From NCBI GenBank assembly GCA_015075185.1, contig JABTUW010000002.1, positions 1,364,001 through 1,428,000 on the forward strand: DNA of 64,000 nt, read 5' to 3'. The position numbers were made by a program, and so were the translations under genes. Below the pieces are notes generated by a model, which made no database searches, was not told the origin of the DNA, and saw only the letters and a list, made by a program, of their open reading frames with translations. Source of the stretch: Anaerolineales bacterium. Lineage in GTDB: Bacteria > Chloroflexota > Anaerolineae > 4572-78 > J111. Positions 8,395-16,047 of this stretch are shown piece by piece; within the stretch, counting starts at the first letter, position 1, and every line of letters begins with the position of its first letter.

Positions 8395-9654
8395 TCAAGG
8401 GCATTGAATGACGCCTTGCGACCACAGGCAGTTGCTGCAGGTGGGGAACTCGTTGCCAAAGCAGTCCTCTTTGTTTTCATAGATCAGCTCACAGCCGCCG
8501 CACGAGGTGCAGGGAGCGAATTCATAGCCCTGCACTTTGCGGCGGTAGCTTTGATGCTCCGGCGCTTCCCACAACTCGCGCAGCGATCTGTCGGCCACAT
8601 TGCCGATGACGTACTGGTGGGAGAAATAGTGCCGATTGCCCCAATAGCTGATATGGCTGTGCAGTAGGGGCGGGCACGGGCTGGCCCCGCCGTCCCAGCC
8701 AATTGCCATTGCCCCACTTTCAATAAAGGGACAGGTATTATTGCTCGTCCCCAGGTTATTGCCGGCAAATTCGATGTTCCAGCCCATATCCATCACTTGG
8801 TTGAGCACTTGACCGAGCACTTCTCCCGGATTCATTTTGGGCAGGCTCATTCGCCGCAGCCAGGGCGAAGGATGAAAGGTTACACTGTTCAAAACCTTAT
8901 CGTAGAGACGCTCCTGGCACATCGCCTCGGTATAGGGCAGCACATTACTGACCGACAGGCGGGTAGCCCGTAACTGCCGGCCAATCCGCATCACCTCCGG
9001 CAAATCGTGGATATTGCGCTGCATCGCCACAAAGGCAATGCCTATCTCCGGCATGGGGCGGTGGCCTTTAGACCTGACCTGGCTAAACTGTTTTAAGTTA
9101 GCCAGCACTTTCGGCAGCGATGCACCCAGCCGGACATCGGCGTAACTCTCCGGGGTAGCTCCATCCAGCGAAACCCACAGTAGATCCAGACCGGCCTCCA
9201 CCAATTGGCGAGAGAGCCGTTCGGTCAGTAATGTGCCGTTGGTAATCAGTTCGACCCGCGATCCCAGCGCCTTAACTTGAGCGATCATGTCGGGTAACTG
9301 CGGATGCATCAACGGTTCACCAATGCCGCCGAAAAATACCAGCGGTGGGGGTGAAAACTCGGGCAAGCCGGCCATAATCCGGTTAAAGGTAGTCTCGGCC
9401 ATGATCTCATCCGGGGCCAGCCAGACGTTACGCATACAGGTGACGCAATCCAGGTTGCACCGGCCCGATGGTTCCAGGTAAAGTTTAGCCAGGTGACTCA
9501 CCGGCTGGTGCAGGCGCACCCCATGGTCATCCCGTTCAATTAACACTTTGGACCCCGGTTTAAAGCCATACTGTGTGGCTATTTCCGCGGGGATAACCAG
9601 CCGTCCGGTTTCATCTACTTTGCCCCAGGTGATTGGCTTGGCGCTGATCGTCAT
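8395..9654 (-). CDS. Radical SAM/SPASM protein with N-terminal AbrB-like domain
   Basis: The first ~50 residues form an AbrB/SpoVT-like swapped-hairpin domain (WGKVDETGRLVIPAEIATQY, then KPGSKVLIERDD), normally a DNA-binding fold. The radical SAM domain follows with CNLDCVTCMRN (CxxxCxxC for the [4Fe-4S]/SAM cluster, about residues 67-74), FFGGIGEPLMHP and LWVSLDGATPESY. The C-terminal ~70 residues are SPASM-like with many cysteines (CPPLL, CTSCGGC, CFGNEFPTCSNC) for auxiliary clusters. Radical SAM-SPASM enzymes usually modify peptides, proteins or cofactors. The substrate is unknown; the neighbours suggest the lipoyl carrier or DGC proteins (inference). GAGGTAGTGCC precedes the ATG. Confidence 0.88.
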   Translation of the reverse strand: MTISAKPITWGKVDETGRLVIPAEIATQYGFKPGSKVLIERDDHGVRLHQPVSHLAKLYLEPSGRCNLDCVTCMRNVWLAPDEIMAETTFNRIMAGLPEFSPPPLVFFGGIGEPLMHPQLPDMIAQVKALGSRVELITNGTLLTERLSRQLVEAGLDLLWVSLDGATPESYADVRLGASLPKVLANLKQFSQVRSKGHRPMPEIGIAFVAMQRNIHDLPEVMRIGRQLRATRLSVSNVLPYTEAMCQERLYDKVLNSVTFHPSPWLRRMSLPKMNPGEVLGQVLNQVMDMGWNIEFAGNNLGTSNNTCPFIESGAMAIGWDGGASPCPPLLHSHISYWGNRHYFSHQYVIGNVADRSLRELWEAPEHQSYRRKVQGYEFAPCTSCGGCELIYENKEDCFGNEFPTCSNCLWSQGVIQCP

Positions 9655-9725
9655 GGCACTACCTCAATAAATGGTTCAATAACAATTTGTGATTTGATGG
9701 TATAGTAGGTGGCGGTTCGGGACAT

Positions 9726-10445
9726 TCAAGTCTCCCGCTTCTGGCAATAATGGTCAAATTCCCGCAGCAAGACTGCTTCATAAGCAGGCGTGGCGCCATC
9801 AGCAATGGGGTTGTAGAGGCGAGCCGTTTGCAAGATTTCAGCGGCAACACCCGCCGTGTCTGGCCGTTTGCCTTGTTGGTAGAACTGCTCAAAAATGGCC
9901 GGCACGGCCATCAACGTCTCTCGCCGGTCCTCCACCGTCAATGTCAGCACGGGGATGCCCGAGCCGCAGGAACATTTGGCCTCGACTGCCTCTTCCGGTT
10001 GAGGGGTTCCCTCAACTACTGCCCCACTCCGGCGGCTCCACTTGACTCCCAACAGTTCATCTACCAGGGGAGCGACAGCCTCAGCCACTGTCTCTACTGC
10101 GCTTCGCCCGATTTCATTGAGCCGGCGCGGCGTGCCCAAATTGACCTCTGTCCCGACCAAATCCGTTACCACCACCCCGGCCGCCGGTTTGCCGCTGTAT
10201 TGTTCGGTGGCGCGAGCGGCACAACGTTTATCACAGCCATCAATGGCAATGGTTGGATAAAAGCGGGCAAAAGCGCGGTCGCCTTCCCCTCCGGCCAGGA
10301 ACAAGGGCAGGCAGATGGTCACAGTTTCCGCCGGGCGTAACTGCTCCAACACCTTCAACGCGGCCAGCCGGGTAACCGTTCCTGCGGCCATCTCTTCCCC
10401 GCTGCAAGCGACGATGCCTACTTTCTTCTTGGGTAGATCAGGCAT
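9726..10445 (-). CDS. DGC-domain putative zinc-binding protein (long form)
   Basis: A 239-residue protein of the DGC-domain family (putative zinc-binding, PF08859-like). It opens with KVGIVACSGEEMAAGTVTRL, where the Cys follows a strand as in the family, and has IAIDGCDKRCAARATEQ, the DGC motif with a second Cys four residues on. A C-terminal extension of about 100 residues adds a Cys pair (KCSCGSGIP). No family function is established. It lies 2 bases after a shorter paralogue, with GGAGG before its ATG inside that gene's last codons. The two DGC proteins, the lipoyl carrier and ArsR form one operon. Confidence 0.85.
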   Translation of the reverse strand: MPDLPKKKVGIVACSGEEMAAGTVTRLAALKVLEQLRPAETVTICLPLFLAGGEGDRAFARFYPTIAIDGCDKRCAARATEQYSGKPAAGVVVTDLVGTEVNLGTPRRLNEIGRSAVETVAEAVAPLVDELLGVKWSRRSGAVVEGTPQPEEAVEAKCSCGSGIPVLTLTVEDRRETLMAVPAIFEQFYQQGKRPDTAGVAAEILQTARLYNPIADGATPAYEAVLLREFDHYCQKRET

Positions 10446-10447
10446 GG

Positions 10448-10861
10448 TTACGCCTCCTCCTTGCCAATAATTCTATCGGCGGCTGTGGCCAGTTCTTCGG
10501 CCATTTTGTGGGCCAGTTCTTGCCCTTCGGGGTTCAACTCGGCAATGCCTTTGGGTTTCAAATGGCGGTGGCGGCGGAAGGTGTCGAGCACATTGGCCTC
10601 ATAAGCGACCTGCCCCCCACTTTCGGCGACCATTTTGCTGGCGCAGGCCAGTTTGCAGCCGTCAATGGTGATAGCCGGGGCCGCTTGTACCCGCCTCCGC
10701 GTGTTCTCATCGCCCAATACCAGCAAAGATAGGGCCACGACTTCGGCGCAGGCTGGCCGCAAATCTTCGGCCAGGGTATACGCGGCTTCCCGTCCGACCG
10801 TGCCGTAGGTTTTGCCGATACCGCTGCACGGGACCACAACAATGTGTTTGGATTCGTTCAT
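10448..10861 (-). CDS. DGC-domain putative zinc-binding protein (short form)
   Basis: A 137-residue paralogue of the next gene downstream. It has the same plan: VVVPCSGIGKTYGTVGREAAY at the start and ITIDGCKLACASKMVAESGG in the middle, giving three conserved cysteines (CSG, DGC, and C four residues on). The ATG overlaps the stop of the lipoyl-carrier gene (ATGA), pointing to coupled translation and perhaps a complex. The cysteines could bind zinc, another soft metal or carry persulfide; sequence alone does not decide. Confidence 0.85.
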   Translation of the reverse strand: MNESKHIVVVPCSGIGKTYGTVGREAAYTLAEDLRPACAEVVALSLLVLGDENTRRRVQAAPAITIDGCKLACASKMVAESGGQVAYEANVLDTFRRHRHLKPKGIAELNPEGQELAHKMAEELATAADRIIGKEEA

Positions 10862-11307
10862 CGGGTCTTGGCCTCCTTTTCAGCTTCGGCGGTCATCCGG
10901 GCAAAGTAGGCCTGGGCGTCGAGGAGTTGGGAGGCATCCGCCTCCCAGGCGCTTGCCTCCAGCAAAACCAGCCAGCCTTCACCATAGGGGGCTTCGTTGA
11001 TCAGTTCTGGCTCATCTTCCAGACGTGGATTGATCGCTTTAATCACCCCACTGACCGGCGAGGGGATACTCAGGTTGGTTTTCATCGTCTCGATGATGGC
11101 CAGTTCGTCGCCGGGAATTAAAGCTGTACCTTCGGCTTGAGGTTCGGCAAAGGCTACATCTCCAGAGGTTTGTTGTAAATAGTCGCTCAAGCCGAGCCGA
11201 ACTAAAGCCTCTTCCCATTTAACCCACAAATGGCTGTCGGTGTAGAGCCGGTCAGTCGCGACTTTGAAAGTAAATTTATCAATGGTTGTTTCTAAAAACT
11301 CAGGCAT
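10858..11307 (-). CDS. GcvH-like lipoyl carrier protein
   Basis: A 149-residue protein with a biotinyl/lipoyl domain of glycine cleavage H type: YTDSHLWVKWEEALVRLGLSDYL, then IIETMKTNLSIPSPVSGVI where the Lys is the expected lipoylation site, then YGEGWLVLLEAS. In true GcvH the lipoyl motif is usually ESVKA; here ETMKT is unusual. No gcvT or gcvP is present, so a role in glycine cleavage is unlikely. Such stand-alone carriers serve other pathways (for example the sHdr sulfur-oxidation system), and a carrier for bound sulfur or arsenic thiols is plausible here (inference). The ATG at 11307 overlaps the ArsR stop by eight bases; an in-frame upstream ATG would overlap more. Confidence 0.85.
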   Translation of the reverse strand: MPEFLETTIDKFTFKVATDRLYTDSHLWVKWEEALVRLGLSDYLQQTSGDVAFAEPQAEGTALIPGDELAIIETMKTNLSIPSPVSGVIKAINPRLEDEPELINEAPYGEGWLVLLEASAWEADASQLLDAQAYFARMTAEAEKEAKTR

Positions 11308-11686
11308 AGCCTTCAACTCCAACCCGTTCAATTTGTTGCCCTTCCGGGCCACACAAACATTGCCGTGCTTGAATGCGGGCCGGATTCAGCAGGCCGCTCA
11401 GCCAGGTTTGCCACCGTTGGGTGGCTTCCCTGTCCACCGTGTAGTAAATCCAGCGCGCATCTACGGCATCGTGACGACTGCGCACCAATCCCGCCTCCCG
11501 CAGTACCCGCAAATGGTGCGACAGGAGATTAGGCGGCAGCCCTAATCGCTCGTTCAGTTCGCCGTTACAGGAGTCCCCCTGCATCAACAGACTAAAGATG
11601 CGCAGGCGATTAGGGTCGGCCAGAGCCTTTAACACCGCCGCGGCTTCAGGCAAGTTTTGCTCATCCATAAAGGGTGAATTAACCAT
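11300..11686 (-). CDS. ArsR-family winged-helix repressor
   Basis: A 128-residue ArsR/SmtB protein: EAAAVLKALADPNRLRIFSLL, then the HTH GELNERLGLPPNLLSHHLRVL and the wing DARWIYYTVD. Cys40 (GDSCNGEL) lies at the place of the arsenic-binding helix of classic ArsR, and a C-terminal QCLC pair (110, 112) could complete a three-Cys site for As(III), another thiophile or persulfide (inference). AGGAG nine bases upstream supports the ATG at 11686; a GTG at 11707 is an alternative. It is the first gene of the lipoyl/DGC operon and most likely its autorepressor. Confidence 0.9.
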   Translation of the reverse strand: MVNSPFMDEQNLPEAAAVLKALADPNRLRIFSLLMQGDSCNGELNERLGLPPNLLSHHLRVLREAGLVRSRHDAVDARWIYYTVDREATQRWQTWLSGLLNPARIQARQCLCGPEGQQIERVGVEGYA

Positions 11687-11768
11687 TGCATTTTTCTCCT
11701 GCTTCACGAGGGGGATTTTAATTCAATATTTACTGAAATAAGTTTACAATTTTCTATTGCAACTTAAT

Positions 11769-11806
11769 AGTGATAGTTGTCACAAAGATAGATGATACAT
11801 GTCACA
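11769..11806 (-). promoter_or_regulatory. Tandem Crp-like operators upstream of the arsR-lipoyl-DGC operon
   Basis: Read on the minus strand, TGTGACAACTATCACT (11784-11769) matches the Crp-type consensus TGTGA-N6-TCACA at 9 of 10 positions, and TGTGACATGTATCATC (11806-11791) at 8 of 10. They are 22 bases apart, two helix turns. The first is identical at 15 of 16 positions to a site at 33748. They lie between arsR and the crp-family gene at 11850. Confidence 0.65.
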
Positions 11807-11849
11807 TATTTCAATCATTATCGAAACAATGGGCCTGGAGGCGGAGAAA

Positions 11850-12539
11850 CTAAAACTGCGCTTTGGCTGCTAGCCCGGCTCGGTCAAGGATGATAATCTG
11901 GTGGCGAGTGACCCGAATTAGCCCTTCCTCCGCCAAGCTGCGCAGGGCGCGGTTGACCACATCGGGAACAGTTCCCAGCCGCGCCGCAATCTCGGCCTGG
12001 GTAGCCCAGCGCTGGCGGGGGAGGACGGTCTGCTGGTCGTCAGGAAGCTGCATCAATAACAGTTTGGCCAGCCGGGATACCACCGGGCGTAACGACAGGT
12101 CTTCAATGAGGGAAATAGTATGGAGTAATCGTGCTGCCAGCGTCCGAATAATCAGCCGGGCCATGTGAGGATAACGATCCAATAGGTCAAGCAGGGTGGA
12201 TTGGGGGATAGCCCACAGCTCACACGCTTCCTGGGCAATAAGAGTGGCCGGGTGGGCTTGTTCGGCAAAAACCGGAGCGACATTCAGCGGCTGGCCGGGT
12301 CCCATAAAATCCAGGATTTGTTCGCGCCCTTCGGCCGATAGCTTAACCGCCTTGACCCAACCCTGGTGAACCAGATAGAAGGCTTCCGGCCGGTCGCCCT
12401 CCCAAAAAATGATTTCGCCCGGTTGGTAAGAGCGCAACTGGGTCACGCCAAGCAGTTCATTCCAGCCAGTCTGATCCAATACACTGAACCAGGGGATTTT
12501 ACGGAGATCGGCTGCGGGATCAGGGGTATCACTGGCCAT
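11850..12539 (-). CDS. Crp/Fnr-family transcription regulator
   Basis: A 229-residue regulator with an N-terminal cyclic-nucleotide-binding fold (YQPGEIIFWEGDRPEAFYLVHQGWVKAV; EQILDFMGPGQPLNVAPVF, about residues 35-100), a long dimer helix (MARLIIRTLAARLLHTISLIEDL) and a C-terminal HTH (TQAEIAARLGTVPDVVNRALRSLAEEGLI). No N-terminal Fnr-type cysteine cluster is visible, so it is not an iron-sulfur oxygen sensor of Fnr type; ligand unknown. AAAGGAG six bases upstream supports the ATG at 12539. It is the obvious candidate to bind the Crp-like sites at 11769, 31427 and 33748. Confidence 0.9.
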   Translation of the reverse strand: MASDTPDPAADLRKIPWFSVLDQTGWNELLGVTQLRSYQPGEIIFWEGDRPEAFYLVHQGWVKAVKLSAEGREQILDFMGPGQPLNVAPVFAEQAHPATLIAQEACELWAIPQSTLLDLLDRYPHMARLIIRTLAARLLHTISLIEDLSLRPVVSRLAKLLLMQLPDDQQTVLPRQRWATQAEIAARLGTVPDVVNRALRSLAEEGLIRVTRHQIIILDRAGLAAKAQF

Positions 12540-12856
12540 GTGTTGCTCCTTTACCAACTCAATGATACACCTCCTCGGATAGCTGTCAACTTGGCAGTAA
12601 CCGGCGGGTGCATCCCAAATTTATGGTAATGTGGGACAAGTTGTCAACTTGTCCCACAGAACTGATTAAAATTTGGGACAGACTCGTAACCGGCAGTGGG
12701 GGCGCGATGGACTGGCTCGGGAGAGGAGTTAGGCCCTGGCTTTATACTTGACGATTCTTGACGTGAAATTTGGGAATGAGTTGGATAGCTGGAAGGTTGG
12801 ATGCATCGGTATCCAGTCTTCCACGCCTGCCTGATGCGCAGTCCAAATTTCCGAGC
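12540..12856. other. Non-coding stretch upstream of the crp-family gene
   Basis: Contains the 29-base palindrome at 12630-12658 and scattered words shared with the repeats at 48190 and 62650 (CCCAAATTT, TTTGGGACAGAC). No gene is supported. Confidence 0.55.
12630..12658. repeat. Perfect 29-base palindrome, GTGGGACAA family
   Basis: TGTGGGACAAGTTG, one central T, then its exact complement CAACTTGTCCCACA. A relative with a 3-base loop is at 62650-62676, and a worn copy lies around 48190-48240. The neighbouring words CCCAAAT and TTTATGGTAA are shared with the second copy. Confidence 0.8.
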
Positions 12857-13055
12857 TTATGGCCGATTTTGAAGCTTAAAACTCTTGAGTGTGGTCTGGG
12901 TACGGTTGCGCACATTCAACTTACCGAAGATGTTGTAAACGTGCCGTTTGACTGTGCTTTCGGTGATGTATAACAGCTCACCTATTTCCCGGTTCGATGC
13001 GCCGGAAGCGAGCCAATATAACACCTCTAACTCGCGTTCGCTTAAGGGTTCAACG
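12857..13055 (-). pseudogene. Remnant of a LuxR-type HTH regulator
   Basis: On the minus strand a frame without a start reads EPLSERELEVLYWLASGASN, then REIGELLYITESTVKRHVYN and IFGKLNVRNRTQTTL, a complete LuxR/GerE helix-turn-helix, and ends at a TAA at 12857. Nothing upstream in frame supplies a sensor or a start; instead a transporter fragment abuts it. It is probably the tail of a deleted regulator. Confidence 0.75.
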
Positions 13056-13398
13056 GCTGGGTAAGGGTAGAGAGATGTCCTGCCGGCAGGTCTAGATGCT
13101 GTTCCAGTTCGTGCTGGACCAGGTCAGCCGTCCCTTTGACCCGCTCATCGCTGTAGTGGGGAATGGTTGCCAGGATGAGGCTGGAGCCGGACTCGCCGGT
13201 GAGCTGGGTAAAGCGCTCGCGGGTGGTGAAAAACATCGGGTCGGGCAGCGAGGCTGGGGAAGGGTGGGCCGCATTGTAGAGCACGCCGTTTAATTCAACT
13301 GGGTAGACCTTATTGGCAATGTCCAGCTCAACCCGGTCGCCCACCCTCAGCCCACGCCCGCGCTGGGCCCCCATCAATTTGCGCCGGGGCCAGCCCAC
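13042..13398 (-). pseudogene. Fragment of an ABC-transporter permease (FtsX/MacB-like)
   Basis: A 118-codon frame reads LRVGDRVELDIANKVYPVEL, then DPMFFTTRERFTQLTGESG and ATIPHYSDERVKGTADLVQH. This resembles the extracytoplasmic core domain of FtsX/MacB-type permeases. It has no transmembrane segment and no proper start or end, and runs into the LuxR remnant. It is likely the middle piece of a large deleted gene. Confidence 0.6.
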
Positions 13399-13504
13399 CG
13401 CTGTCTATTTTGAAAATCATACCAGATTTTGTGCCCAATAACGCCCATGTTGATTTCTTCCGTTAAAATCTGGTTCCAACATACCATTTCTCAGGCTTAC
13501 TGTC

Positions 13505-13525
13505 TCCGACTTTTGTCGGATTTTT
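13505..13525 (+). terminator. Small terminator-like hairpin
   Basis: TCCGAC-TTTT-GTCGGA followed by TTTTT. On the plus strand it has the form of a rho-independent terminator, but no intact plus-strand gene precedes it; it lies just before the TlpA promoter. Confidence 0.5.
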
Positions 13526-13532
13526 AGGCCGG

Positions 13533-13562
13533 TGTAACTTTTTCAATCAAATTGGCGTCTAA
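13533..13562 (+). promoter_or_regulatory. ECF-type promoter of the TlpA-like gene
   Basis: TGTAAC (13533-13538) followed after 17 bases by CGTCTAA (13556-13562), about 30 bases before the ATG. One of four matching promoters in the window (also 20502, 22755, 24197), with TTTT after the -35 element in all. Confidence 0.7.
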
Positions 13563-13591
13563 CTGAAGAAACCACCCGTGGGATAAACACG

Positions 13592-14185
13592 ATGAGCAGA
13601 GTCATAGCTTCAAAGTCTTACCGGTCAAAGCCAGTCAGATCAAAAACCTGGTTCTATCTCAATGTTGCCTTAGCCGTGGGCCTGATGGCTGCCGGTGTGG
13701 GCATGTTGTTTTGGCTGGGCGGGCAGTCAGCAGCGAGGTCAAGTGCTGCCAACCAGGGGATCGTCCAGCCAGGACAGCCCGCCCCTGATTTCAGCCTGCC
13801 TGCGCTCAACGGCGAAACCGTCCGCTTGAGTGACCTGAAGGGGCAAGTGGTGCTGGTCAATTTATGGGCCACCTGGTGTCCGCCCTGCAAGGCAGAAATG
13901 CCGACGATTGACGCTTTTTACCGGGCGCATCAGGAGGCTGGTTTCACCGCCTTGATGGCCAACGTGCAGGAGGATTGGGGAACCGTGCGGGCTTTTATCG
14001 AGATGAACGGCTTTACTTTTCCGGTCCTACTCGACAGCCAGGGCGAGTTGATGAGGCGCTACGGCGTCCGCGGCCTGCCCACCACTTTTATCGTTGACCG
14101 CAGCGGCCAGGTCCGGCATATCCAAACCGGAGCCATCACTCAGGCCGACCTGGAAACGATCATCAATCCCTTGTTGAGTCAATAA
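13592..14185 (+). CDS. TlpA/ResA-like membrane-anchored thioredoxin
   Basis: A 197-residue thiol-disulfide oxidoreductase facing the outside of the membrane. An N-terminal anchor (VALAVGLMAAGVGMLFWLGG, residues ~30-50) is followed by an AhpC/TSA-type thioredoxin domain: PGQPAPDFSLPALNGETVRL, the active site WATWCPPCKAEMP and the cis-Pro region VRGLPTTFIVDRSG. Such proteins reduce apocytochrome cysteines for haem attachment or repair exported disulfides; the neighbouring c-type cytochrome operon fits this (inference). It is preceded by an ECF-type promoter. The Shine-Dalgarno is weak (GGGAT). Confidence 0.92.
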   Translation: MSRVIASKSYRSKPVRSKTWFYLNVALAVGLMAAGVGMLFWLGGQSAARSSAANQGIVQPGQPAPDFSLPALNGETVRLSDLKGQVVLVNLWATWCPPCKAEMPTIDAFYRAHQEAGFTALMANVQEDWGTVRAFIEMNGFTFPVLLDSQGELMRRYGVRGLPTTFIVDRSGQVRHIQTGAITQADLETIINPLLSQ

Positions 14186-14208
14186 CGCGGTCAAGGCTTA
14201 ACGACCGA

Positions 14209-14237
14209 GGGGGCAGGTCATTGACCTGCCCCCTTAT
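14209..14237. terminator. Terminator between tlpA-like gene and cytochrome c gene
   Basis: GGGGGCAGGTCA and TGACCTGCCCCC form a 12-base-pair stem with a one-base loop, followed by TTATT. It serves the two converging genes. Confidence 0.85.
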
Positions 14238-14247
14238 TGTGTTTGCC

Positions 14248-15360
14248 CTAATTGTTGGTCTTGTTGCGCAGCCACGGCGGGCCGCCTCCTTGACCCCCGC
14301 CCGGTAGAGGTTGGGCTACTGCCGGGGCAGTCGGTTCCCAGGCCCGCAGGAAGCTGACCAGGCTGTTCAGTTCAGCATCGGTCAAGCGGCCTCCCCAGGC
14401 GGGCATGCGTGTGTTGGGCACGCCCTGGGCAATGATCGTCTTGATTGCCTGGTCCGGGGTTTGAGTCAGAAAACTTTGGACATTTAACGCCGGTGCCATC
14501 CGTGTGCCCTGCCCAGCCGGGCCATGACAGGTCGCGCAGGCTACGCTAAACAACTCGCCCCCGGCGGCGATGATTTCGGCATCACTGCTGGCAATGGGCG
14601 GCAGTTCCGGCTGTGGGATCAGGCCGGGTGGGATTTCCTCCCAATTGCGCAGCAGGCCCACCAGGCTGGCAATCTCCTGGGAGGAGAGCGCCTGCCGCCA
14701 GCCAGCCATCAGGGTGCCGGCCACGCCGTTGGTAATGATCCGGTTCAACTCCTCATCGCTTTTCTGGCTGCGCAGGGTGGCATCGTTCAGGATGGGGGCA
14801 ATAGCCGTGCCTTCGCCGCTCGGCCCGTGACAGCCGGAGCAGTTGGCGGCGTAGAGGGGCAGCGCTTCGGCCAGCACCTGGCCGTGCGGCAGTTTGGCTA
14901 CTTCGGCCAAAGTTTCCGCCGGGATTTCTACTTTAAGCACGGTGGGCGGGTTTAACCCTGCTGCATCTACGGTGCGGGCCGTTTTGGTCCAATCACCACT
15001 CTGGATCATGGCAATCAATTGGTCAAGCTGCTGGCTGTTGAGCACGCCCCCTTCGCTGACACCCCAGGCGGCCATGGCCGTGCCGTAGCGGCCCCGCTCA
15101 ATAGTTTTGAACAGAGCCTCGTAATCCATCGCCCGGACCCCCTCGTTATCCAGGCCGGGATACGTCCCAATCCCCCGGCCATCGGCCCCGTGGCAGACCA
15201 CACAGTTTTGGGCGTAAACCAACTCACCCTGGGTCACTGCTTCGGCCAGCAGCCGGGCCTTGGCTGTCTCCATCCGGTTCGTCTCGTTAAACGCATAAAC
15301 CGGCAGGGCCAGGGCAATGATCGCCGTCGCGATCAGTCCAATCAAACTCCAACTCTTCAT
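14248..15360 (-). CDS. Tri-haem cytochrome c of a bc-type complex
   Basis: A 370-residue exported protein with three repeated cytochrome c domains, each with a CXXCH haem site: CVVCHGADGRG (about residue 50), CSGCHGPSGEG (about 175) and CATCHGPAGQG (about 275). Each is followed by a distal Met region such as TAMAAWG, TLMAGWR or TRMPAWGG. An N-terminal signal anchor (LIGLIATAIIALALPVYAF) places it outside the membrane. It is the last gene of a cytochrome b - Rieske - cytochrome c operon and would accept electrons from the Rieske protein. The ATG at 15360 is chosen because GGAGG lies four bases upstream; an earlier ATG would put that site inside the gene. Confidence 0.92.
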   Translation of the reverse strand: MKSWSLIGLIATAIIALALPVYAFNETNRMETAKARLLAEAVTQGELVYAQNCVVCHGADGRGIGTYPGLDNEGVRAMDYEALFKTIERGRYGTAMAAWGVSEGGVLNSQQLDQLIAMIQSGDWTKTARTVDAAGLNPPTVLKVEIPAETLAEVAKLPHGQVLAEALPLYAANCSGCHGPSGEGTAIAPILNDATLRSQKSDEELNRIITNGVAGTLMAGWRQALSSQEIASLVGLLRNWEEIPPGLIPQPELPPIASSDAEIIAAGGELFSVACATCHGPAGQGTRMAPALNVQSFLTQTPDQAIKTIIAQGVPNTRMPAWGGRLTDAELNSLVSFLRAWEPTAPAVAQPLPGGGQGGGPPWLRNKTNN

Positions 15361-15411
15361 AACTCCTCCACTCAATAAATGACGACCGGCTGTATTTTCC
15401 CCGTCTGCCGT

Positions 15412-15909
15412 CTACGGATAAACTACTTGCGCCGGATCGAAGTGATCACGCTGAATGACTGTGCCGGTGTCAACCTTTACCTGGCCTCCTTCAATAATGA
15501 CCGGAAAGAGATCCAGCGCGCGCGGCGCCGGTGGGTTCAGTACCTCCCCCCTGGCATCAAAAGCCGAGGCGTGGCAGGGACAGAGAAACTGTTCCTGGGA
15601 CTGGTTCCAGGGGACGGCGCAGCCCAGGTGGGTGCATTTACGATACAGGGCCAGGAAGCCGCCATCGGCCAGGCGCGACAGGTAAAAACGGCCCTGGTTG
15701 AAGGGGGTGACCGAATTGAGTGGGAAATCGTCCACCGCCCCGGCGGTCATCACCCCGCCAAACTCCCCTTCGGCCAGGCGCGGGATGGAAAAGGCCACCG
15801 CCATCCCGCCGGCCTCGGCCAGGGCCAGCGCCCCGAGTCCCAGCCAGGCCAATTTTAGGAAGTCCCGGCGGTTGGGTTCAGGGATGAGATCAGATTGAGC
15901 TGTTGTCAT
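15412..15909 (-). CDS. Rieske iron-sulfur protein (bc-type complex, first copy)
   Basis: A 165-residue Rieske protein that passes electrons from quinol to cytochrome c. It begins with a Tat-type signal (PNRRDFLKLAWLGLGALAL) and has both cluster-binding boxes, CTHLGCAV and CPCHASAFD, ligating a [2Fe-2S] centre with two Cys and two His. The ATG at 15909 follows GGGAG by five bases; a TTG four codons earlier is less likely. The stop codon lies inside a heptad repeat word (GTAGACGG). Operon: cytochrome b, this gene, tri-haem c. Confidence 0.93.
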   Translation of the reverse strand: MTTAQSDLIPEPNRRDFLKLAWLGLGALALAEAGGMAVAFSIPRLAEGEFGGVMTAGAVDDFPLNSVTPFNQGRFYLSRLADGGFLALYRKCTHLGCAVPWNQSQEQFLCPCHASAFDARGEVLNPPAPRALDLFPVIIEGGQVKVDTGTVIQRDHFDPAQVVYP

Positions 15910-15927
15910 AGTATCTCCCAAGAAAAT

Positions 15928-16041
15928 AGTAGACGGTAGATAGTAGACAGAAGTCAGAGGTCAGTAGCCAGACAATAAGAATTGCTGTCTGCCATTTGCT
16001 ATCTGCTACTTGCTACCCTGTTACTCTGCGACCCTGCGACC
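15928..16041. repeat. Heptad-repeat hairpin between cytochrome b and Rieske genes
   Basis: Sixteen consecutive 7-base words: AGTAGAC, GGTAGAT, AGTAGAC, AGAAGTC, AGAGGTC, AGTAGCC and one spacer word on the left, then GCTGTCT, GCCATTT, GCTATCT, GCTACTT, GCTACCC and similar on the right. The right half is roughly the complement of the left, so the region can fold. The best example of the family in this window. Confidence 0.8.
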
Positions 16042-16047
16042 TTTTCA

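Noticed and set aside
10858..11352. True glycine cleavage H protein
   Set aside because: No gcvT or gcvP nearby, atypical lipoyl motif and C-terminal extension; called a GcvH-like carrier instead.
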